A DNA stretch of 64,000 nucleotides from positions 30,407-94,406 of the forward strand of contig JAGFZV010000013.1 in the NCBI GenBank assembly GCA_017889545.1, read 5' to 3'. The notes under the pieces were generated by a model. It worked only from the letters and a program-made list of their open reading frames with translations. It was not told where the DNA came from and did not search any database. This document shows positions 44,070-52,155 of the stretch, in pieces. Position 1 is the first letter of the stretch. Every line of letters begins with the position of its first letter. The translations under genes and the position numbers were made by a program. The DNA is from Bacillota bacterium. GTDB lineage: Bacteria; Bacillota; Negativicutes; CTSoil-072.

Positions 44070-45260
44070 TTATATTTCTTTATTTTCATTAAGTAGTTTT
44101 GATTTTCCATCAATTATATCATCCATTTTTGAGGCAATCTCTTTATCAGCACTTTGGAGCGACTGCGCATAAATATTGCCTGTAGTCCTTATATCCGCAT
44201 GTCCCAATCGAGTGCTTACATTCTTTATCGGGGCTCCAGCTGCTAAAAGCAAAGACGCTGACGTATGCCTTATCCCATGAAACGGCATATGTGGAAGGTT
44301 ATTGGTTGCGAGAAACCGCTTAAACCAATGCGACAAAGTCGATGGATGTATGAGTCCACCCTTTTCAGTTGTAAACACCCACCCTTGTTCGATCCATTCA
44401 TCTCCAAGACGGATTTTTTCACTATCTTGCCACTGCTTATACAAGCCAAACATATTCATTACAGTTGCAGGTAATGTGATGCACCTAATTGAACTTTCAT
44501 TTTTTGGTTCTTTCGTTGATAACCCCTGATAAGGTACGGCCTGACAACTTCTAACCACCTGCAATGTGCCCATCGAAAAATCAATATCTGACCACTGAAG
44601 TGCCAGGAGTTCTCCAAGACGCATACCAGTCGCCAAAGCAAGTGTGATTATCATTCTTTCCCGGATCGACTGTTGATTTACTACATCCAGCATAGCCTGT
44701 GTTTCCTGCCCATTATAGGAGTTAATTATATGCTTTTTTATTTTGGGCGGATCAACCCTTTCACATGGGTTAAACGGGATCAGTCCCCATTTTACCGCAG
44801 TTGCCAGCATTGACGATAATACCCGATAACAATACATAGCCGCCTGACCATTAACAGCTTCTGATTTTCCGTCATGTCTTGAATCTTTCTGCACAAGGCT
44901 ATTGATAAACGGCACTATATGAAATGGTTGCAACTCGCGAATATCAATATGTCCGATAGCTGGAATAATATTCTGCTGCAGACATCTCTTGTAATTTTGC
45001 AAGGTAGATGCAGCCAGCCTTGGTTCACAATATTCTTTGTACCATTGCAATGCAAAATCGCCAATCTTAATCTTTACAGACTGTGTAAGTTCGCCTCTTA
45101 TTACGGAACTCTCAAATTCATAATACAGCCGCTTCGCTTCACGCTCATTGGCAGCTTTTACTGTTTTTCGGTAGACAATCTGCTTACCGTAATAATCATA
45201 ACCATTTGTAACAGCTAATTCATAAGTATTGTTTCCACGCATTCTGATTTTTGATGGCAT
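44070..45260 (-). CDS. int: Tyrosine recombinase/integrase
   Basis: 396 residues from ATG 45260 (GGAGGGG 6 bases before; the frame goes to 45275). N-terminal arm-binding and SAM-like core-binding domains, then the catalytic domain. Active-site residues: Arg in ATGMRLGELLALQW, His-x-x-Arg in HGIRHTSASLLL, His in LGHADIRTTGNIY with Tyr as nucleophile. Typical of phage and ICE integrases of Firmicutes that use tRNA genes. The tRNA-Thr and tRNA-Gly fragments on both sides are candidate sites. Confidence 0.93.
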   Translation of the reverse strand: MPSKIRMRGNNTYELAVTNGYDYYGKQIVYRKTVKAANEREAKRLYYEFESSVIRGELTQSVKIKIGDFALQWYKEYCEPRLAASTLQNYKRCLQQNIIPAIGHIDIRELQPFHIVPFINSLVQKDSRHDGKSEAVNGQAAMYCYRVLSSMLATAVKWGLIPFNPCERVDPPKIKKHIINSYNGQETQAMLDVVNQQSIRERMIITLALATGMRLGELLALQWSDIDFSMGTLQVVRSCQAVPYQGLSTKEPKNESSIRCITLPATVMNMFGLYKQWQDSEKIRLGDEWIEQGWVFTTEKGGLIHPSTLSHWFKRFLATNNLPHMPFHGIRHTSASLLLAAGAPIKNVSTRLGHADIRTTGNIYAQSLQSADKEIASKMDDIIDGKSKLLNENKEI

Positions 45261-45290
45261 TGATAACCCCTCCAATTTTTAGTTATAAAA

Positions 45291-45321
45291 ATAGCGCGAT
45301 TGTAAATTGCACAATCGCGCT
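45291..45321 (-). terminator. Terminator between excisionase-like and integrase genes
   Basis: AGCGCGATTGT (45293-45303) pairs exactly with 45311-45321 around a 7-base loop. On the minus strand ATTTTTAT follows the stem, so it may attenuate reading from the HTH gene into the integrase. Confidence 0.7.
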
Positions 45322-45327
45322 TTGTTC

Positions 45328-45552
45328 TTACCAAGAATATTTAGGAACCTTTACTCTTGAAACTGTATGTTCTTTTGAATTTTTATCTTCTTGGTTTTCC
45401 ATCCATGATTTAACTTTTTCCAAGCGATAAAATATCCGACTCCCACCACGCAGAAAAGGTAGTCCTTCTCGTAAGCGCATTGTCCTAACCGTCCAAGGTG
45501 AAAGTCCTAAAATTTCTGCCAATTCTTTCTCTGACAACATTCTTTCATTCAT
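45328..45552 (-). CDS. Excisionase-like MerR-type HTH protein
   Basis: 74 residues. A winged HTH of the DNA-binding excisionase family (HTH_17): SEKELAEILGLSPWTVRTMRLREGLPFLRGG and then an RIFYRLEKVKSWMEN wing. Located upstream of the integrase on the same strand, as xis usually is. It could direct excision or regulate the integrase. AAGGAGAGG precedes the start with slightly long spacing. Confidence 0.8.
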   Translation of the reverse strand: MNERMLSEKELAEILGLSPWTVRTMRLREGLPFLRGGSRIFYRLEKVKSWMENQEDKNSKEHTVSRVKVPKYSW

Positions 45553-45876
45553 AAGTAAATCGCCTCTCCTTATAATTATTAATAGCCCTGACGCATAAAT
45601 ATAATATATAATTATTTTTCATATTCATTACTTCTTATTCTCCAGGACTATCTTTACTATTAAGTTATATTGTTTTTATTTTTCTACAAACCAGCGCCAA
45701 TTTTAATAAACGCACTCTCACTGCAACCAATAGATCACTCAACTACAACTGCCAACTATGTTGACAGCATGGAAAAAAACCGCTATGTGTGCAGAAAATC
45801 CGTTTTTTTCAACTCCACAAGCGGTAACAAACATAGATTATAAACCTGTAAAAACCCCAGTAAAGTCAGCACTGTA

Positions 45877-45900
45877 GCCAGCGGAAAATTTTCCGCTGGC
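45877..45900. repeat. 24-bp perfect palindrome
   Basis: The two halves, GCCAGCGGAAAA and TTTTCCGCTGGC, abut without a loop. It sits in the 402-base gap 45553-45954, which otherwise holds only AT-rich DNA and a weak AAAAAAACCG hairpin near 45775. Possible uses are a regulator operator or a terminator for the relaxase-like gene; the T-run is weak. Confidence 0.6.
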
Positions 45901-45954
45901 AAAAATTCCGCACCACACTAATATAGTAATCGCCCTATTTTTTCCGCCTGGTAT

Positions 45955-46497
45955 TCATTGGCTCCAATCATGTCTCCTAATAGCGGAAATGTTATATTTT
46001 TTTGTAATCAAATCGATATTACTTTTCATATCAGCTAAAATATCTTTTGATGAATTGAAGCGTCTGCCATTATTAAAGTCTATATTATTGGCAATAAAAT
46101 GAATGTGCGGAGCTTCAAGAAAATCCCCAGTACTCACATCTCTAATATGAACTGCATACACCACCTGAAAAATCCCACTATAGTTTGCTAAAAAATGGCA
46201 AATTTCTTCAGCCAACTTTGCCAGCTCAAATACAGAAACATCATCATTGGGATCAGGGCTAAACACATAATGGAAAAACGCCTTTCCGTCTAATGTACTA
46301 AGTCCCCTCTCCTTCGTTTCATTAAAGACCACCTTTGCCCGCAGCATCTGATCATAAGCTGTTAGTGGACTAATATATTCACCGCCAATCAAATTGCAAT
46401 TCGTAGCAAGAGCATTTATTACATAGATAATTTTTTCATTTAATATTTCTATGCCATCAGACTCTTTTTTTATCACTTGAAAAATCGACACAAGCAT
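45955..46497 (-). CDS. Small relaxase/mobilisation-nuclease-like protein
   Basis: 180 residues from ATG 46497 (AGAGGA 4-5 bases upstream), overlapping the ribbon-helix-helix gene. The pattern KAFFHYVFSPDP, then EAPHIHFIANNIDFNNGRRF resembles the histidine-bearing core of relaxases of plasmid and ICE mobilisation systems, with HIH as the metal-binding pair. Full relaxases are longer and have an N-terminal Tyr region; this one is compact, so it may be a degenerate or minimal form. Confidence is moderate. Confidence 0.55.
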   Translation of the reverse strand: MLVSIFQVIKKESDGIEILNEKIIYVINALATNCNLIGGEYISPLTAYDQMLRAKVVFNETKERGLSTLDGKAFFHYVFSPDPNDDVSVFELAKLAEEICHFLANYSGIFQVVYAVHIRDVSTGDFLEAPHIHFIANNIDFNNGRRFNSSKDILADMKSNIDLITKKYNISAIRRHDWSQ

Positions 46498-46909
46498 CCA
46501 ATCCTCTTTCCATAGCATTTTTTTTAAGATTATAAGAATCCATTATGCCGTTCAAAACAATCATCTCCCGTTTAGTTCCCAACCGTAAAAGATCAAAAAC
46601 CTCATCTTTGTTTTCCCCAGTTCTGTTTTCTTTTAGTAATTCAATGCTTTTCTTATTTTCTTGGATTAATTTTTCCAATTCTAAAAACCGTCGCTCCGTT
46701 TTATGTGTATAAGCATTAATATCTGCATGAATTTTACCTATTTTTTGCACCATTTCTTTTCCATTTTCTACATATTCTACTTTCCCTTTTCGGATCAACT
46801 CTCGAACAATTTCGCTTTGATTTTTGTGGCTCTTGTCTTGGATCTTCTTTAAATCGACCATTGTTTGATCATCCATACGTACGTTAAGGTTCACATCTTT
46901 TTTTGACAT
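46457..46909 (-). CDS. Ribbon-helix-helix mobilisation accessory protein (MobC-like)
   Basis: 150 residues. The first 45 residues (VNLNVRMDDQTMVDLKKI, then NQSEIVRELIRKG) form a ribbon-helix-helix fold as in MobC and plasmid relaxosome accessory proteins. Coiled-coil segments follow (residues 60-105). It overlaps the relaxase-like gene by 41 bases; translational coupling suggests a complex at an origin of transfer. AAGGAG precedes ATG 46909. Confidence 0.7.
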   Translation of the reverse strand: MSKKDVNLNVRMDDQTMVDLKKIQDKSHKNQSEIVRELIRKGKVEYVENGKEMVQKIGKIHADINAYTHKTERRFLELEKLIQENKKSIELLKENRTGENKDEVFDLLRLGTKREMIVLNGIMDSYNLKKNAMERGLDACVDFSSDKKRV

Positions 46910-47265
46910 AAGTAAGCACTCCTTAAAAATAAAAAAATTGTAATCCTTTTTCGGATTACAATATTGTTAGTTTGTTTGTAAAATTTTATGCATCACTGTT
47001 TTACAGTTTCTATCTTGGTATAGTAATTGTCCCTACATTCATTTCCTATTACCATCATATAGAGCATCAATGTATAGTACAGTAAGAAGATATAGTATAT
47101 TATTATATATTTATTATTTGTATGTTATATAAATACTAGTTAAATACGACTGTGGAAGATCAAGTTTTCTTCACAGCCATTAAGTTAATGTAATGGCTCT
47201 TTAAAGTAATTATATATTATTACACTGATACAGCGTCTCAGTAGGCTATACTTTATTGGCATATA
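46910..47265. other. Non-coding AT-rich stretch upstream of the mobilisation genes
   Basis: No gene is visible. It includes an imperfect inverted repeat CTGTGGAAGA/TCTTCACAG near 47152-47178, and a long AT-rich run around 47090-47140. An oriT or promoter region is possible because it lies directly upstream of the relaxase-like pair, but nothing proves it. Confidence 0.4.
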
Positions 47266-47344
47266 AAAAAAGTGTTCCATACAAGCCGAAAAATAATTTT
47301 TGGGATATCCCATTATTATTTCAGACTTACTGGAACACTTTTTT
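47266..47344. repeat. Nested palindrome upstream of the serine recombinase
   Basis: An outer 14-bp repeat (AAAAAAGTGTTCCA at 47266-47279 with its complement at 47331-47344) encloses an AAATAAT/ATTATTT pair and a GGGATATCCC centre (47302-47311). It may be a recombination site (res-like), an insertion end or a terminator. The recombinase ribosome site follows 9 bases later. Confidence 0.6.
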
Positions 47345-47367
47345 ATTTTAGCGGGGAGGAATGAAGA

Positions 47368-47940
47368 TTGAAGATTGGATATATTCGAGTCAGTTCAATG
47401 GATCAAAAAACTATTCGACAGGAAGTGATTATGCATGAATTAGGAGTAGAAGAAATTTATATTGATCGATTAAGTGGGAAAGATACAAAACGACCGGAAT
47501 TGCAAAGAATGATTGCTTATGCTAGAAAAGGCGATACTGTTGTCGTTGAATCGATCAGTCGATTTGCCCGTAATACAAAAGACCTATTAAATTTAATCGA
47601 TATGCTGAAAGAAAAAGGAGTGGACTTTGTTTCTAAGAAAGAAAACATCGATACGACGACCCCAACAGGGAAATTTATGTTGACTGTTTTCGGAGCAGTA
47701 GCAGAGTTAGAACGGGAATATATTCTGCAGAGGCAAAAAGAAGGAATTGCAATTGCTAAAAGCCAGGGGAAATATAAAGGTCGAAAACGTATTGATCACG
47801 ACCATTTTGATCCGACATATGATCGTTGGATCAAAAAAGAACTAACAGCTATTGAAGCTATGCAGATATTGAATATGAAACGATCAACTTTTTATCGGAG
47901 AGTAAAAGAAAAATATAACTTATCATTAATAGTCCAATAG
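47368..47940 (+). CDS. Serine recombinase (resolvase/invertase family)
   Basis: 190 residues starting at TTG 47368, with GGGGAGGA 7 bases upstream. Catalytic Ser is in IGYIRVSSMDQ, and the remaining active-site pattern ESISRFARNTKDL and the E helix (VFGAVAELEREYI) follow. A C-terminal HTH of the Hin/Tn3-resolvase type ends with RSTFYRRVKEKY. Stands alone on the plus strand next to the nested palindrome, which could be its site. It would act on a small circular or inverted segment. Confidence 0.9.
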   Translation: MKIGYIRVSSMDQKTIRQEVIMHELGVEEIYIDRLSGKDTKRPELQRMIAYARKGDTVVVESISRFARNTKDLLNLIDMLKEKGVDFVSKKENIDTTTPTGKFMLTVFGAVAELEREYILQRQKEGIAIAKSQGKYKGRKRIDHDHFDPTYDRWIKKELTAIEAMQILNMKRSTFYRRVKEKYNLSLIVQ

Positions 47941-48160
47941 ATTTGGATCAGAAGATATTTGGGTTTCAGCAGCACATATGCGTACTGTAAATAGTAAAAC
48001 AAACTGCACACAATTCAACCAAGAGAACTACACACTTTCTCGCCATAAGGTAACCAAGGCTTCTGGGGTTTTTATCACAGAAGCTTTTTGTTTTTTGTAA
48101 ACGATTACACAGTAAAACAAGATAAAACTGGATAGAAAGGGAATACATATTCCCCCTAAT

Positions 48161-48204
48161 TTCCAAGCCGTGGGTCGAGGGTTCGAATCCCTTTGCCCGC
48201 TCCA
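48161..48204 (+). other. tRNA-Gly(UCC) 3' fragment (integration site end)
   Basis: Plus-strand sequence from an anticodon loop with UCC (TTCCAAG) through GGGTC, a T-arm GAGGGTTCGAATCCCTT, the acceptor TGCCCGC and TCCA. The 5' half is missing. It therefore marks the right end of an element that entered at tRNA-Gly and lies to the left. A terminator follows. Confidence 0.72.
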
Positions 48205-48214
48205 GTAAATTCAA

Positions 48215-48246
48215 GCCTTCCGACGATTTGTCGGAAGGCATTTTTA
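48215..48246 (+). terminator. Terminator after the tRNA-Gly fragment
   Basis: GCCTTCCGAC (48215-48224) pairs exactly with GTCGGAAGGC (48230-48239), then ATTTTTA. It is the natural terminator of the tRNA-Gly gene that was interrupted. Confidence 0.85.
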
Positions 48247-48258
48247 GTGTTTTTTAAG

Positions 48259-48280
48259 TTTGCGGACCGATTTGCGGACC
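48259..48280. repeat. Tandem TTTGCGGACC repeat
   Basis: TTTGCGGACC at 48259-48268 and again at 48271-48280. It lies 55 bases beyond the tRNA-Gly fragment and may be integrase arm sites. The rest of the interval 48281-48493 shows nothing I can name. Confidence 0.45.
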
Positions 48281-48502
48281 ATTTACTCAATAGAACGGGA
48301 GAATACACAACGAAACTAGATGGACTCAATCCAATTTTGCCGCAATGTATTACTCGCTAAGTCTACCAGCGGAGAAAATTGCAAAATCCAAAAAAGGTAT
48401 TAAAACAGCCCTAAATCAATTTTAAGTTATGCAAATAAATTATAATGGATAAAGGAAATCAGATATAAAGCCTTAAATAATACAATATGGCAGGTGATGA
48501 TG

Positions 48503-48982
48503 ATGTTACTTGAAGGATTTGAAGGTTATGTAACACTGGGAGATATCATAAGTTCTCGCAAATGGAGAATCATACCAAAAAGCAAAGGCGTTTATTCAAT
48601 TATTAGTCCCGAAGGATTTATACCCAAATATACTGCAACCGGTTCTGGTGGTTATTATAAAGGAACCAACCCGAATGTAGCTGTCCCTACATTATTGGAT
48701 AAATGGGTTGATACTGCAAATATTCTTTACATTGGAAAAGCTGGCGCTAGTGATCAAAAAACTACGTTAAATGACAGAATTAAAGCTTATATGTTGTTCG
48801 GTTCAGGCAAAAATAGACCTCATTCGGGAGGAAGATATATTTGGCAATTGTCCAATGTATTAAAACTTTCTATTGCTTGGAAAATTTGTGACGATGGCGA
48901 AGAACCAATCATTTTGGAAAGACAACTTCTCAATCAATTTATTGCTGAATATGGTAAATTGCCGTTTGCTAATTTAGTATAA
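48503..48982 (+). CDS. GIY-YIG-like nuclease-fold protein
   Basis: 159 residues from ATG 48503, 6 bases after AGGTG; four start codons lie in a row (48494-48505), so the exact start is uncertain. The order SKGVYSII, NILYIGKAG, LNDRIKAYMLFG, HSGGRYIW and EEPIILERQLLNQFIAEYGKLPFAN matches the GIY-YIG endonuclease superfamily, whose members cut DNA or act in restriction and repair. Standing at the edge of the restriction island, it may belong to defence, which is inference from position. Confidence 0.65.
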   Translation: MLLEGFEGYVTLGDIISSRKWRIIPKSKGVYSIISPEGFIPKYTATGSGGYYKGTNPNVAVPTLLDKWVDTANILYIGKAGASDQKTTLNDRIKAYMLFGSGKNRPHSGGRYIWQLSNVLKLSIAWKICDDGEEPIILERQLLNQFIAEYGKLPFANLV

Positions 48983-49294
48983 AAATTTTATTCAGTATTT
49001 TGGGGTAGCATTATGGCCAGATTGTAGGAAAATGAAGATAAATAATTCATATTACTTTTCCAACAGATCTGGTTCTTTGTGCTTATTTCGGCACAATGTG
49101 GCAACAGCCAGACAAACGCCCTTAATGCCAATCGTACAAATAATAATAGGTAACGGATTTTATCCAACTAAAAAAACGCTTGATCATTTTACGCATCATG
49201 TAATCGTTGTATATGAACCGCTAGAATAAAGCTGGCGCCAAAAATATCTATTCAACCGCTTGCCTGATGGCTCTCAATAAAACTTCGCCTTCTT
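48983..49294. other. Interval with no convincing gene
   Basis: A 65-codon frame at 49032-49229 has weak ribosome spacing and an ordinary composition; I do not accept it. Nothing else is recognisable before the end of the converging restriction gene. Confidence 0.5.
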
Positions 49295-52150
49295 TTACAT
49301 GAAGAATCCATCTATATCAAAAAGATGGTCTAATTCATCATTACTTATAATTTGAGATACCTTATCTCTGATAGAGTTCTTAGACATATCCAGTCTTTTG
49401 AATCGATTTTTCCCAGCGGCATCTTTCCCAATACGAATGAGTTGAATTCTGCCTATACCTGGGTTTTGTCTGGCATATGTAGCAAACCCCTTTGCCTTCC
49501 CAATATTATCTTTAAACTCGGGATTATGAGGTTCAAGAATATCGATAACATATCCAGATATTCTATCTTGTCTGACAATAATAAAATCGGGGAAGGTCGG
49601 TTTTGTCTCATTATCTATTTCATATGGAATACAAAATGCCCAAGAACCTCTTGACGGATTGCGAATCCAACAAACAAAATCTTCCTGCTCTTCTTCCTCC
49701 TTGATTACGCCAGCTTCCCAGGTATTTAATTTCAGAGTTGCCACCCCAGTAGTGCCATTAACAAAAAGATGGTTTCTGTACTCCTTTCCACCACTTTCAT
49801 GCGGAACCTGAATGGTTTCTGGCAAGCGAAAATTATGCTTACTTACAGCATCTCCATCCGATACAATCCTATCATATTGCATACGCACTTTTTCAGAATC
49901 TATTGTGGCGATATATCTACGATAATCATCATTAAGTCCATGAAAGCGCACCTTCGCATAGCTATGCAATTTATTCATGCACTCTTCATCCGCTACAAAT
50001 AAAATGACATCAACTTTAAAGGCATTTGGATTATTCAACTCCATATATTTATTGCCATAGGCTATTCCAACACCCTCGTTACCAAGTTTTGTCTCGGCCA
50101 CACGAAATTGCCTATCAATATCCGTATCTGTCGTCGTGAATAAGTCATGCACATAATAATTATCAATGGTTTCCCCAAAGGCATCAAAAATTTGTGTAGC
50201 CAGCTTAAACTGCTTCACCTGCAAAACAAGATCATCATATTTATCTTGTGATTTCAAATTTTCAACATAATCTCGTATCATCTGCACAATCTCAGATTGC
50301 ACCTCACGAATCGACTCTCGCCGCAATCCAGACATCGTAAGCAAATGTGCCATTTTGAAAAGCGAACTCAGATAATTGCTAATACGCACTGCTCTAACAT
50401 CATAAGAAAGCAAACCTGCATCGTTAATAAATCTCATTACTGTTTCACGATCAAACAAATCTTCGGAACCATCTTCTTTTTCATTCTCATTGGTGGACAA
50501 AGGAATAGTCGGCATTTCTGTCTGTATAGCAGCTCCGCCCGTAGCACTTTCTTGATCCGAAGTTAACTGTTGTATAGTATTAGTTAATTCTTGCTGCGAA
50601 ATGTCGTTCTTTGGTAATTCGATAACAGAACTATGATTTTCGTTTGTACAGCTTTCTTCCACTCCCGGAGTTGTTTCACCGGAAGTCTGTTGATTATGAC
50701 TGTCTGGAGCCTCTGTATCGCATGTCTGGTTACCAAACATATCAAATGTCATCTGTCTCTGTATTTGCTGCTCGTCTTTTTTCTTCCTCGGCTTAACCGT
50801 CAAAGTTTCAAATTTTTTACCAGTAAGTAATTCGCCATAAATATCAGTTTGAACATCTCCGCCCTCAGCACTTTGTAAGGCATCAACAACATCCTTTACT
50901 GTTTCCTCATTAAAGTACGGCAAATAGAGATGCACATCGTTTAAGACGTCATCAACTTGAATACGCATCTGCATAGGTGTCCTAACCATACGTCCAAGAA
51001 GCTGCGCAATGTATGTAGCATCATTTGCGTGCTTAAAAGACATCATGGTTTCTGCACGTGGACAGTCCCAGCCTGTAGACAAATTTTCTTTAAAGAAAAC
51101 CACTCGAATGTTCCTATCATCGGAAATTCGGGACGGCTCTTCATATCGCACTTCAAGACCGTTTACTTGAATAAACGAGTTAGTCTGACCAAAAGTATGA
51201 ACGACCTGTCCGGTTTCGAATCTGAGACCGATGCGATCTTCGATTTTGCTCAAACAATCATCTAAATCAGTGTCTGAGATTTTGCTTCCACTGCCATTCA
51301 AAACCTGCACCACGAGAATGGGATTGATATAGGCATAGTGTTGCTCACGGCAATACTGATACCAATGCTCCCATTTTTCTTTCCAATCATCTGCGGCAGC
51401 TTGCAGTATCGCCATATCTTTATTGATAGAGCCTTCCTCTGGATAAGTAATCCCAATTCTATCCTTCAGCAAACCGGATACACGCACTTCGTCCGCTGAA
51501 ACCACAGATTTATGAATAGTTGATGAGGTCCCTTCTACAAGCGTATTAAAGCGTTGCGTAGTAGCAGACATGCCAATAACCACTGGCATAGACGGAATTT
51601 TATCCTTATCACTACCTTTGAGGAATTTCTGCATGACGGTGGTTGCTTTACCAGCTTCACGCCCCTGCATGCCACGATGAGCCTCATCAATAATGAAATA
51701 AAGACGGTCACTTTTCTCTCGAACAGTATTGGCGATTGTCTGCCAAATTGTGTAGGCACGCCCGTCACCATTTTTCGTGAGGTTTGATGTCTTTGAGAGC
51801 TTCTGCGTGTTCAGAAAATAAATGTGCCCATCCTCAAAAACTTCCTTATCAAATGAATCTTCACTAACGGTTACACATTGACCAAGACGAATTTTATCTG
51901 CCTTGGAGTCAATTTTTAGCTTTGATTGCTCATTCAATTGAGGCGAATCAGAAAGCCAGACAAATTCATCGCCGAAAAATATGTTTTCGATCAGAGAAGC
52001 CATAATAATTGTTTTACCTGATCCAGTAGGCGCAGTGAAGGAAACCACCTGCGGAGCGTGCGTTCTGTGATAGCTGCCCATAGCCTCTGCTACCTTCATA
52101 CGAATATCAGCGAGCGCCTTTTTCTGAAATGGAAATAATTCTACTTTCAT
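49295..52150 (-). CDS. Type III restriction enzyme, Res subunit
   Basis: 951 residues. Superfamily 2 translocase fused to a nuclease domain. Walker A APTGSGKTIIMASL near residue 38, DEAH in FIIDEAHRG near 156, SATTQRF near 209, and the late helicase motif QLLGRMVRTP near 390. The C-terminal domain contains FPDFIIV, then a Glu and a Lys nearby (DILEPHN, IGKAKGF), reminiscent of the PD-(D/E)XK nuclease of EcoP-type Res proteins. It is the last gene in the operon, 5 bases after mod. Confidence 0.9.
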   Translation of the reverse strand: MKVELFPFQKKALADIRMKVAEAMGSYHRTHAPQVVSFTAPTGSGKTIIMASLIENIFFGDEFVWLSDSPQLNEQSKLKIDSKADKIRLGQCVTVSEDSFDKEVFEDGHIYFLNTQKLSKTSNLTKNGDGRAYTIWQTIANTVREKSDRLYFIIDEAHRGMQGREAGKATTVMQKFLKGSDKDKIPSMPVVIGMSATTQRFNTLVEGTSSTIHKSVVSADEVRVSGLLKDRIGITYPEEGSINKDMAILQAAADDWKEKWEHWYQYCREQHYAYINPILVVQVLNGSGSKISDTDLDDCLSKIEDRIGLRFETGQVVHTFGQTNSFIQVNGLEVRYEEPSRISDDRNIRVVFFKENLSTGWDCPRAETMMSFKHANDATYIAQLLGRMVRTPMQMRIQVDDVLNDVHLYLPYFNEETVKDVVDALQSAEGGDVQTDIYGELLTGKKFETLTVKPRKKKDEQQIQRQMTFDMFGNQTCDTEAPDSHNQQTSGETTPGVEESCTNENHSSVIELPKNDISQQELTNTIQQLTSDQESATGGAAIQTEMPTIPLSTNENEKEDGSEDLFDRETVMRFINDAGLLSYDVRAVRISNYLSSLFKMAHLLTMSGLRRESIREVQSEIVQMIRDYVENLKSQDKYDDLVLQVKQFKLATQIFDAFGETIDNYYVHDLFTTTDTDIDRQFRVAETKLGNEGVGIAYGNKYMELNNPNAFKVDVILFVADEECMNKLHSYAKVRFHGLNDDYRRYIATIDSEKVRMQYDRIVSDGDAVSKHNFRLPETIQVPHESGGKEYRNHLFVNGTTGVATLKLNTWEAGVIKEEEEQEDFVCWIRNPSRGSWAFCIPYEIDNETKPTFPDFIIVRQDRISGYVIDILEPHNPEFKDNIGKAKGFATYARQNPGIGRIQLIRIGKDAAGKNRFKRLDMSKNSIRDKVSQIISNDELDHLFDIDGFFM

Positions 52151-52155
52151 TAGGG

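Larger units (their letters stand above)
40919..48204. mobile_element. Composite integrative element remnant between two tRNA 3' fragments
   Basis: This 7.3-kb stretch holds a helicase-like gene, a tyrosine integrase, an excisionase-like HTH, a small relaxase-like gene with its ribbon-helix-helix partner, and a serine recombinase. Its ends are a tRNA-Thr 3' fragment reading leftward and a tRNA-Gly 3' fragment reading rightward. A single insertion would give one kind of tRNA end, so two events or a rearrangement are implied. No intact tRNA gene is seen in the window. Limits are therefore approximate. Confidence 0.6.

Noticed and set aside
47966..48241. A 91-codon minus-strand frame containing LERAKGFEPSTHGLEIRG
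   Set aside because: It reads across the tRNA-Gly fragment in antisense. This peptide is a well-known artefact of tRNA 3' ends, so it is not a gene.
49032..49229. A 65-codon plus-strand frame
   Set aside because: Poor ribosome-site spacing and no recognisable pattern; it lies in the gap behind the restriction gene.
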